Below, piece by piece: positions 6,171 to 11,880 of a stretch of DNA of 11,880 bases. The notes beneath the pieces are model-generated. The model did not search any database. It saw only the letters and a list, made by a program, of their open reading frames with translations, and had not been told where the DNA came from. Every line of letters begins with the position of its first letter. Positions within the stretch are counted from its first letter, which is position 1. The stretch comes from an uncultured Eggerthellaceae bacterium (lineage in GTDB: Bacteria; Actinomycetota; Coriobacteriia; Coriobacteriales; Eggerthellaceae), in contig CAKTVK010000060.1 of assembly GCA_934623455.1 (NCBI GenBank), forward strand, positions 1 through 11,880, in the 5' to 3' direction. Both the position numbers and the translations under genes were made by a program.

Positions 6171-6222
6171 ATTGACGTGCTCGTTTCACTCACGCGCGAA
6201 CGTTGTAGCGCGTCACGTCAAT
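6171..6222. repeat. Nested inverted repeats between pckA and the oad operon
   Basis: The outer arms ATTGACGTG (6171-6179) and CACGTCAAT (6214-6222) are perfect 9-bp complements. The inner arms ACGCGC (6192-6197) and GCGCGT (6208-6213) are perfect 6-bp complements, and the two right arms are contiguous. The fold would be a bulged stem-loop with 12 unpaired bases on the left side and a 10-base loop. No T-run follows on either strand, so it is not an ordinary terminator. Function unknown. Confidence 0.5.
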
Positions 6223-6259
6223 TCCTCCTCTTACCTGCCATCGCTTTTCAACGATCGAC

Positions 6260-6292
6260 TTGTTGACAAAAGGTGGGGTAATTTGTCAACAA
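6260..6292. repeat. Perfect 11-bp inverted repeat downstream of oadB
   Basis: TTGTTGACAAA (6260-6270) and TTTGTCAACAA (6282-6292) are exact inverted copies separated by AGGTGGGGTAA. The site lies 33 bases past the oadB stop codon, between convergent transcription units. It may end the oad transcript or stabilise its 3' end, but no T-run follows on the minus strand. It also has the symmetry of a dimeric repressor operator, though no start site is adjacent. I do not recognise the motif. Confidence 0.7.
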
Positions 6293-6324
6293 TTGTGGCG
6301 CAGCTCAATTACCCGTTACGAGCC

Positions 6325-7551
6325 TTATCCGCCAAAGACTGCCAGCAAAAAGCCCGCCGCAACCGCGGAGCCAATAACGCCGGCAACGTTGGGGCCCATA
6401 GCATGCATAAGCAAGAAGTTCGTCGGATTTGCTTTCGCGCCTTCCATTTGGGAAACGCGTGCCGCCATGGGAACGGCGGAAACGCCCGCAGAGCCAATAA
6501 GAGGGTTGATTTTCCCACCAGAAATCTTGCACATAACTTTGCCCAGCACTAAGCCGCCAAACGTCGCAAATTCAAAAGCAATAAGACCCAGGATGATAAT
6601 AAACAGCGTCTGCGGCGTTAAGAAGCGCTCCGCAACAGCAGTAGCACCAACGCTTACCGCCAGGAAAATGGTCACGATATTCATCAAAGCATTTTGTGCA
6701 GTGTCAGACAGGCGCTCCGTAACACCCGTCACACGGAAAAGATTGCCCAGCATCAAACAGCCAAGAAGCGGCGCCACGCTGGGAAGCAGCAAACAAACGA
6801 AGATGATAACGATAATGGGGAATAAAATAAGCTGGCGTTTCGTCACCGGACGCAGCTGCTCCATCTTAATCTTGCGCTCTTCTTCCGTGGTCAAAAGACG
6901 CATCAGCGGCGGCTGGATCAGCGGAATCAGCGCCATATAGCTATATGCCGCGATAGCAATGGGCGCCAAATAATCCGGCGCAAGTTTAGAGGTGAGCCAA
7001 ATTGCAGTCGGACCGTCCGCGCCGCCGATGATGCCAATCGATGCAGCGACATTCGGTTCAAACCCAATGGCAATCGCCAAGATGAAAGCGCAAAAGATTC
7101 CGAACTGCGCAGCGGCACCTAAAAGCAAGCTCTTGGGGTTGGCCAGCAACGGTGCAAAATCCGTCATAGCGCCCACACCTAAGAAGATAAGCGAAGGATA
7201 CAGACCTGATTTGACGCCAATGTAGAGGATGTCGAGCAAGCCGCCGTCATGAAAAATATCGGTGATTGTCACGGAGCCGGCAATATATCCATCCCAGAGC
7301 TCAGGGTGGTACAAACCAGACCCCGGCAAATTGGAAAGAAGCATGCCAAACGCAATGCCAACCAGCAGCAGGGGCTCGAACTGCTTTTTAATACCCAAAT
7401 ATAAAAGAACGCACGCGACAGCGATCATGATGATCGGACCAAAAATCGCGGCAAGATTGTCAACCAACTCCGCAGAGGAATCCCAGGCAAGCAACTGAGC
7501 AATGCCCGTTGTCTTAGCAAGATTTCCGAGGACTTCAGGAATGCTATCCAC
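6325..7551 (-). CDS. oadB: Sodium-pumping oxaloacetate decarboxylase, beta subunit
   Basis: The 408-residue integral membrane protein decarboxylates carboxybiotin and couples this to sodium export. It has about nine to eleven hydrophobic segments. Signature blocks are SIGIIGGADGPTAIW (171-185, sodium-binding Asp179), the conserved Tyr in AYSYMALIPLIQPPL (202-216), LGNLFRVTGVTERLSDTA (268-285), and NPLIGSAGVSAVPMAARVSQ (349-368) with the second sodium-site Ser region. The length is typical of the family, which also includes the beta subunits of methylmalonyl-CoA and glutaconyl-CoA decarboxylases. The start is a GTG at 7551-7549, preceded by AGGGG that overlaps the stop codon of the biotin carrier gene, so translation is probably coupled. 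It is the last gene of the oad operon. Confidence 0.95.
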   Translation of the reverse strand: MDSIPEVLGNLAKTTGIAQLLAWDSSAELVDNLAAIFGPIIMIAVACVLLYLGIKKQFEPLLLVGIAFGMLLSNLPGSGLYHPELWDGYIAGSVTITDIFHDGGLLDILYIGVKSGLYPSLIFLGVGAMTDFAPLLANPKSLLLGAAAQFGIFCAFILAIAIGFEPNVAASIGIIGGADGPTAIWLTSKLAPDYLAPIAIAAYSYMALIPLIQPPLMRLLTTEEERKIKMEQLRPVTKRQLILFPIIVIIFVCLLLPSVAPLLGCLMLGNLFRVTGVTERLSDTAQNALMNIVTIFLAVSVGATAVAERFLTPQTLFIIILGLIAFEFATFGGLVLGKVMCKISGGKINPLIGSAGVSAVPMAARVSQMEGAKANPTNFLLMHAMGPNVAGVIGSAVAAGFLLAVFGG

Positions 7552-7560
7552 GGCTTACCC

Positions 7561-7953
7561 CTAAATAATCATAATGGCGTCATCGGTTGCAACAACGGCG
7601 CCTTTTTCAACTAGAATTTGTTTAACCGCGCCCGCACACGGCGCAACAACTTCTACGTTCATCTTCATTGCTTCCATAACGGCAACAACATCGCCTTCCG
7701 CAACGGAATCCCCCACCTTTACCTCAAGGGAAACAATGTTACCCGGCATAGGAGCAGGAACGGGCGTTCCAGCGCCAACCGCAACGGGGGCTACCGGCTG
7801 TTGCGCCGCTTCTGCCGCAACAGGAGCCATAGTCGCAGGAGCGGCAACGGCCGCCGCAGGTGCCTTCGCCTCATACTCGTCAAGAATCATCGCTTCGCCG
7901 TTTTCAACCTCAACCTCAAACGTGCGATCGCGTAAAGTAACAATGTATTTCAT
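7561..7953 (-). CDS. Biotin carboxyl carrier protein of the decarboxylase complex
   Basis: The 130-residue protein carries the biotin that shuttles CO2 from the carboxyltransferase to the membrane decarboxylase. Residues 1-30 (MKYIVTLRDRTFEVEVEN...) form a short N-terminal segment, 31-68 are an Ala/Pro-rich flexible linker, and 69-130 are the biotinyl domain with VMEAMKMNVE, the biotin being attached at Lys97, 33 residues from the C-terminus as usual. In many oxaloacetate decarboxylases this domain is fused to the alpha subunit; here it is a separate gene, as in glutaconyl-CoA and methylmalonyl-CoA decarboxylases. Its ATG shares one base with the oadG stop (TAATG), with AAAGAGG upstream. It lies between oadG and oadB, which supports its role in the same complex. 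Confidence 0.95.
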   Translation of the reverse strand: MKYIVTLRDRTFEVEVENGEAMILDEYEAKAPAAAVAAPATMAPVAAEAAQQPVAPVAVGAGTPVPAPMPGNIVSLEVKVGDSVAEGDVVAVMEAMKMNVEVVAPCAGAVKQILVEKGAVVATDDAIMII

Positions 7954-8285
7954 TATTTGACCTCTTTAATGCTGATAAATCTCAGCTCGTTGATAGGTTT
8001 CTTCAATTCATCGGCGACAATTGCCATAATCATGGCAGCATCTCGCAAATCGGTGTCATAAAGCTTGATATCTCCTGCACTACCCGGAGCCAGCGGTCGC
8101 CCAGTTGCATGGGACGAATCTTTCGCCGCAGCGTCATCTTCGCAAACTGCAGTTGATGATTTCTTCACCGGAGGCTCATCGGTAAGCTTCGTCAGAATTT
8201 TAATGACGAACATTAAAAGAATCAGCACGAAAAATACCGTAAGAATGCCCACGAGCGAATAAATACCTGCTTCAGCGAGCGACAT
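7953..8285 (-). CDS. oadG: Oxaloacetate decarboxylase gamma-chain-like subunit
   Basis: The 110-residue protein has one N-terminal membrane helix (about residues 8-31: IYSLVGILTVFFVLILLMFV), a Lys/Asp-rich hydrophilic linker (33-70), and a conserved-looking C-terminal segment (DLRDAAMIMAIVADEL, then LRFISIKEV). In this family the gamma chain anchors the carboxyltransferase to the beta subunit and helps assembly. The zinc-binding His-rich tail known from some gamma chains is absent. The ATG overlaps the oadA stop by one base (TAATG) and has only a weak ribosome binding site, so translation is probably coupled to oadA. Sequence conservation in gamma chains is low, so the call rests on length, the membrane helix, and position. 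Confidence 0.85.
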   Translation of the reverse strand: MSLAEAGIYSLVGILTVFFVLILLMFVIKILTKLTDEPPVKKSSTAVCEDDAAAKDSSHATGRPLAPGSAGDIKLYDTDLRDAAMIMAIVADELKKPINELRFISIKEVK

Positions 8286-9679
8286 TATTCCATCACAGCC
8301 TTAATGCTATAGGAGACAATTTTTTCTTCATCTTTCTTGCGAGCCTCAAAAAACGTTTCTGCAACCTGAGGAAACACAATATATGAAAGAACATCCTCTT
8401 CGCAACGAGCCGTGCCGCCCAGCTCTTCTTGCGCTTTCTCGAACGTATCGGTGGGAAGCGTATCGGCATAACGACCCACAAGCGGTTGTTCATCGCCCAG
8501 AATCATCGCACGAACCTCAGGATCAATAGGCGCAGGTGTTTTGCCATATTCGCCGCGACAATACGCCTTCACTTCATTGGAAACGTTTTTATAGCGCTCA
8601 CCAGCTAAAACGTTATTAACAGCTTGATTGCCTACGATTTGGGATGTTGGCGTCACCAAAGGAGGATAACCTAAATCCTTACGCACGCGTGGCGTTTCCT
8701 TCAATGCTTCCTCGTATTTATCCAAGGCGTTCATCATCTTAAGCTGGGAAAGCAAGTTCGAAAGCATGCCGCCGGGAATCTGATGCTCAAGACAGGCAGC
8801 GTCGGTGCCCATGGAAATGGGGTTCAACGTACCGTCTTCCAGATATTCGCCACGAACTTCTTTGAAATATTCCGCGAGCTCGAACAGGGTTTTCGTATTC
8901 AAGCCCGTTTCGAACCCCATCTCGTTGAGCGTTACGCACAGTGTTTCGGTTGCCGGCTGAGAAGTGCCTCCGCTCATCGGTCCAAGAGCGGTATCAATCA
9001 CATCGGCACCCGCTTCCACCGCACGAAGGTACGTCATATATGCTGTTCCGGTCGTAGAATGCGTATGGACAATAAGAGGCAAATCAACAGCAGATTTAAT
9101 GCCAGAAACTAAATCAAATGCCTTCTGCGGAGTCAAAATACCTGCCATATCTTTAATGCAGATAGTGGACACACCCATGGCCTTCAGCTCTTCGGCCATT
9201 TTCACATACGCCTCAATCGTGTGCACGGGGCTCGTGGTGTAGCAAATGGTGCCCGAAGCAATCGCGCCCGCCTTAAGCGTAGTATCAACAGCAACTTTCA
9301 AGTTCTCAAGATCATTGAGCGCATCGAAAATGCGAATGATATCAATACCATTGCGAGCAGATGCTTCGACAAAACGACGAACAATATCATCGGGATAATG
9401 CTTATAGCCCAAAATGTTCTGACCACGCAAGAGCATCTGGAGTTTCGCATTTGGCATTGCGACACGCAGCTTGCGCAAACGCTCCCAAGGATCTTCGTTT
9501 AAGTAGCGAAGGCACACATCGAACGTGGCGCCACCCCAGCATTCAACAGAATAATAACCCGCTTGATCGATTTTGCTCAAAATCGGAGCCATCTTGTCGA
9601 ACGAAAGACGAGTCGCAATGAGGCTCTGCTGAGCATCGCGCAGGACAGTCTCAGTAAAACCTACTCTTTGTTTCGTCAT
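8285..9679 (-). CDS. oadA: Oxaloacetate decarboxylase alpha subunit, carboxyltransferase domain
   Basis: The 464-residue cytoplasmic enzyme transfers the carboxyl group of oxaloacetate to biotin, giving pyruvate. Blocks of the biotin-dependent carboxyltransferase TIM barrel are FTETVLRDAQQSL (8-20, metal-ligand Asp15), CWGGATFD (47-54), LLRGQNILGY (83-92), IKDMAGIL (175-182, catalytic Lys176), and HTHSTTGTA (205-213, metal ligands His205 and His207). The conserved C-terminal half continues to PTSQIVGNQAVNNVL. The protein ends before a biotinyl domain, which is the separate gene at 7561-7953, so it is shorter than fused alpha subunits (about 590). Pyruvate carboxylase subunit B has the same fold, but the linked oadB and oadG favour a sodium-pumping decarboxylase. 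AAAGG lies about eight bases before the ATG. It is the first gene of a four-gene operon; in the 192-bp space before it only a weak -10 (TAAAAT, 9743-9738) is visible. Confidence 0.95.
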   Translation of the reverse strand: MTKQRVGFTETVLRDAQQSLIATRLSFDKMAPILSKIDQAGYYSVECWGGATFDVCLRYLNEDPWERLRKLRVAMPNAKLQMLLRGQNILGYKHYPDDIVRRFVEASARNGIDIIRIFDALNDLENLKVAVDTTLKAGAIASGTICYTTSPVHTIEAYVKMAEELKAMGVSTICIKDMAGILTPQKAFDLVSGIKSAVDLPLIVHTHSTTGTAYMTYLRAVEAGADVIDTALGPMSGGTSQPATETLCVTLNEMGFETGLNTKTLFELAEYFKEVRGEYLEDGTLNPISMGTDAACLEHQIPGGMLSNLLSQLKMMNALDKYEEALKETPRVRKDLGYPPLVTPTSQIVGNQAVNNVLAGERYKNVSNEVKAYCRGEYGKTPAPIDPEVRAMILGDEQPLVGRYADTLPTDTFEKAQEELGGTARCEEDVLSYIVFPQVAETFFEARKKDEEKIVSYSIKAVME

Positions 9680-9798
9680 GAAATTGCCTTTCCCATTTCT
9701 CAGGAACCAAAATCGGGTATCAAAATTGCATTCGATGATTTTATCCTAGTTTCCTTACATCCCCCGATTATTAACCCGTTATTTACTGCAGACACAGT

Positions 9799-9812
9799 TT
9801 TGGCACACCAAA
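9799..9812. promoter_or_regulatory. Palindrome in the menA/oad divergent region
   Basis: TTTGG (9799-9803) and CCAAA (9808-9812) flank CACA, giving a 14-base near-palindrome. It lies about 16 bases before the possible menA -10 box (TACAAT, 9828-9833), so it would overlap the -35 region, a normal place for a regulator site. No known operator is recognised and short palindromes are common. Confidence 0.3.
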
Positions 9813-9827
9813 CACGCTTTTGAACGC

Positions 9828-9833
9828 TACAAT
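9828..9833 (+). promoter_or_regulatory. Candidate -10 box of menA
   Basis: TACAAT is a one-mismatch -10 box, 39 bases before the menA ATG. There is no good -35 box at standard spacing; TTGGCA at 9800-9805 is 22 bases away, too far. Confidence 0.35.
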
Positions 9834-9871
9834 AGGCTCTCAAGATAAGTTCGAAGAACGAAAAGGTAGAC

Positions 9872-10807
9872 ATGAATCAGTCGCAAGAACACGAACCTCT
9901 TACCTCCACTTTGCTTTTGCAACTTGCAGCGCCCCATACGTGGCCAGCTGCAATCATGCCCACGCTGGTTGGCACTGCGCTGGCCCTGCATGATGGGGGG
10001 ACAATTTCTGCTTCGCTCGTACTTGCTGTTTTGGCGATTGTCATTTGTATGCAATCCGCTGTAAACACGCTCAATGACTATTTTGACTTCAAGAAAGGTG
10101 CCGATACCGCCGAAAACCAGATGGACAAAAACGATGCCGTGTTGGTTTTCAATAACGTGAACCCGAAATCAGTAAAGCGATTTGCCATCGTTCTGGTTGT
10201 TCTTGCCTTTGTAATTGGAACGTACGTCATTTATCGCGCTGGCTGGATTCCTTTAGTCTTAGGCGTGATTGGCGCGGCGGTGCTGTGCTTGTATTCGGGA
10301 GGACGTCTTCCTATTTCCTACCTGCCTATTGGGGAATTCGTTAGCGGCTTTACTATGGGAACGCTCATTTTAGTGGCAACGTACCAAGCACTCACCTTAA
10401 CGCTTTCGTGGGAAGCGTTCGTTTGGAGCATTCCCGTGCTTATTGGCATTGGACTCATTCTCATGACGAACAACACCTGCGATATCGAGAAAGATGTCGA
10501 AGCGAAGCGCAAGACTCTATCCGTTTTGGTCGGCAGAGAAAAAGCGCGCAAGCTCTACCATGCGGCACTGTGCAGCATGGTGCTTCTTGTGGTGCTCTTC
10601 GGGTGCATTTGGTGGGCAAAGGGGCTGGTCATTGTTCCGTTCGCACTTTTAGCGCTGTATCCCTTCGGGAAGGCGTTGGTAGCAAACCCACTCGTGCTGC
10701 AATCGCGCGTGGCAGCCATGAGCCAAATCTTAACCGTAAACGTGGTGGTAGATACATTCTATGCAGCACTTATCCTTTGCGACGTTTGCGGCTCACTCAC
10801 GTTTTAG
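9872..10807 (+). CDS. menA: UbiA-family prenyltransferase, probably 1,4-dihydroxy-2-naphthoate polyprenyltransferase
   Basis: The 311-residue integral membrane enzyme attaches an isoprenoid chain to an aromatic quinone precursor, a late step of menaquinone synthesis. The first Asp-rich motif is NTLNDYFDFKKGAD (65-78), the second NNTCDIEKDVEAKRKTL (200-216); both bind the prenyl diphosphate through magnesium. Between them, YSGGRLPISYLPIGEFVSGFTMG (141-163) matches the YTGGPxPIxYxxxGE block typical of MenA. About eight to nine hydrophobic segments are visible, and the length is normal. The start has AAAAGG five bases upstream. MqnP of the futalosine pathway belongs to the same family and cannot be ruled out without the rest of the pathway, although the YSGG block favours MenA. 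The gene is divergent from the oad operon and convergent with gluQ, and appears to stand alone. No clear terminator follows: only a 5-bp stem (10807-10821) without a T-run. Confidence 0.85.
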   Translation: MNQSQEHEPLTSTLLLQLAAPHTWPAAIMPTLVGTALALHDGGTISASLVLAVLAIVICMQSAVNTLNDYFDFKKGADTAENQMDKNDAVLVFNNVNPKSVKRFAIVLVVLAFVIGTYVIYRAGWIPLVLGVIGAAVLCLYSGGRLPISYLPIGEFVSGFTMGTLILVATYQALTLTLSWEAFVWSIPVLIGIGLILMTNNTCDIEKDVEAKRKTLSVLVGREKARKLYHAALCSMVLLVVLFGCIWWAKGLVIVPFALLALYPFGKALVANPLVLQSRVAAMSQILTVNVVVDTFYAALILCDVCGSLTF

Positions 10808-10858
10808 TTGGTTATCCCAACGCTTAACGCAAGACACGAAGCATGCATGCCGCAAAAT

Positions 10859-11833
10859 CTAGCACCACACGATAGGCTGCAAGATGCCAACTTCGTCTCG
10901 AACGCGCTTCGCAAAACGGTCGAGGTCAAAAGGCGAAAGTAGCTCCTCCGGCGTTGCAGGTTCATCCACATCGATGATTTTGCCAATAAATGCAATATGG
11001 CCCAAAAGCGCAGCAGGAGACCGATACGTTGCAAGCATTTCCTGAAGTGAAGCGTCTTTATCGCGTTTCGAAAGGCGTTTCCCCTGTTCGTTGACAAATA
11101 AGGGAACATGAGCATACTGGGGTGCCGCATACCCCAGCTGCTCAAGAAGGAACATCTGCTGGGGAGAAGAGGTGATAAGATCATAACCACGCGTCACCGA
11201 AGTGACCCCCTGCGCGGCATCATCAACAGTCACCGCGAGCTGGTAAGCGAACATGCCGTCGGCACGACGAATCAAAAAATCACCGCATTGCAATGCAAGA
11301 TTTTGCGAGAAATCGCCTTGAATCGCATCATGGAACGCATATGTCTTATCGGGAACGATTAAACGAAACGAAGGATGTTTCTCTTTTCCCTTTTCAAGCC
11401 ATTGTTCAGGCGTTAAATTGCGACATGTTCCCGGATAGACATTTTTGTCGCCTAAATGCGGGGCAGAAGCTGCAGCCTTCAGGTCGGCTCTCGAGCAGAA
11501 ACAAGGGTATACGCCGCAACGCTGCTCAAGCAACTCATAGGCGTGCTGATACGCCTCTTCCCTATCATTCTGATAATAGGGGCCATCATCCCAGGTCAAG
11601 CCGAGCATTTCATAATCTGCTTGAACTTGATCGATGAATTCAACGCGCGAACGGTCGCGATCAAGGTCTTCGATGCGCAGAATCATCTTCCCGTTTTGGG
11701 ACTTCGCAACAAGCCACGCAAGAAGCGATGCATAGATATTGCCTGCATGCATACGACCCGTGGGAGAAGGGGCGAACCTTCCCACCACGGGTCGTGTATC
11801 TTGGGCAGAAATGGTCGATGACGAATCAGACAC
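10859..11833 (-). CDS. gluQ: Glutamyl-Q tRNA(Asp) synthetase
   Basis: The 324-residue enzyme activates glutamate and attaches it to the queuosine at position 34 of tRNA(Asp), without an anticodon-binding domain. The class I synthetase core begins GRFAPSPTGRMHAGNIYASL (18-37, with the HIGH-type HAGN at 29-32). IEDLDRDR follows. The zinc signature CFC...Y...C is complete (Cys111, Cys113, Tyr133, Cys137), which distinguishes it from full-length GltX. KRLSKRDKD (252-260) is the KMSKS counterpart. The length is near the family value of about 300, much shorter than GltX (about 470). The start is a GTG at 11833, chosen because AAGGA lies eight bases upstream and the family N-terminus follows closely. 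A possible -10 box (GATAAT, 11863-11858) lies upstream; any -35 box would be at or beyond the window edge. In Proteobacteria the gene often sits beside dksA, but not here. Confidence 0.95.
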   Translation of the reverse strand: MSDSSSTISAQDTRPVVGRFAPSPTGRMHAGNIYASLLAWLVAKSQNGKMILRIEDLDRDRSRVEFIDQVQADYEMLGLTWDDGPYYQNDREEAYQHAYELLEQRCGVYPCFCSRADLKAAASAPHLGDKNVYPGTCRNLTPEQWLEKGKEKHPSFRLIVPDKTYAFHDAIQGDFSQNLALQCGDFLIRRADGMFAYQLAVTVDDAAQGVTSVTRGYDLITSSPQQMFLLEQLGYAAPQYAHVPLFVNEQGKRLSKRDKDASLQEMLATYRSPAALLGHIAFIGKIIDVDEPATPEELLSPFDLDRFAKRVRDEVGILQPIVWC

Positions 11834-11880
11834 GAAGCGTTCCTTGCCTATTTCAGGATTATCTCACGTATGCGCTTTTC

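Noticed and set aside
6007..6189. 60-codon minus-strand frame overlapping the pckA end and terminator
   Set aside because: Although a strong ribosome-binding-like site lies nearby, the frame reads through the pckA terminator hairpin and antisense to pckA, so its sequence is set by other constraints.
10807..10821. GTTGG/CCAAC hairpin after menA as a terminator
   Set aside because: The stem is only five pairs, starts inside the stop codon and has no T-run.
10841..10850. GCATGCATGC palindrome after gluQ
   Set aside because: It is a simple self-overlapping palindrome with no supporting context; a GCATGC core also occurs by chance elsewhere in the window.

Overview
The window looks like a chromosomal segment from a strict anaerobe of the Actinobacteria, most likely class Coriobacteriia (family Eggerthellaceae, a moderate-GC member such as a Cryptobacterium-like organism). 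This is inferred from roughly 50% GC, the LysR-type regulator style, the ATP-type PEP carboxykinase next to a sodium-pumping oxaloacetate decarboxylase, and a MenA-type prenyltransferase. No rRNA, tRNA, CRISPR array or insertion sequence was found.

Region by region. Positions 1-1027 form a decay zone: a 3' end of an unrecognised reading frame (1-135), a fragment of a LysR-type regulator (203-458, plus), and facing it a YgbA / nitrous-oxide-stimulated-promoter family gene (459-817, minus) with an intact promoter and ribosome binding site but a one-base frameshift near its 3' end. Then come hemH (1028-2092, plus) and hsp20 (2209-2655, minus), which converge on a perfect bidirectional terminator. 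A complete LysR-type regulator (2967-3860, minus) follows, divergent from a 55-residue uncharacterised small protein (4143-4310, plus) that lies directly upstream of pckA (4509-6083, plus). The pckA leader carries a terminator-shaped hairpin.

The centre of the window is metabolic. pckA converges on a four-gene minus-strand operon (6325-9679): oadA (carboxyltransferase), oadG (membrane anchor), a separate biotin carrier protein and oadB (sodium-pumping decarboxylase). The three junctions are tight (two TAATG overlaps and one 9-bp gap). Together these proteins can interconvert PEP, oxaloacetate and pyruvate. If PEPCK runs in the carboxylating direction, the pair would convert PEP to pyruvate, make ATP, and export sodium. 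The 241-bp space between the two transcription units holds the pckA terminator and two strong inverted repeats of unknown role.

The right end has menA (9872-10807, plus), divergent from the oad operon, and gluQ (10859-11833, minus), convergent with menA. Apart from the small protein and the decaying left end, all genes belong to known families. The less ordinary material is in the frameshifted ygbA, the 55-residue protein, the pckA leader and the inverted repeats.
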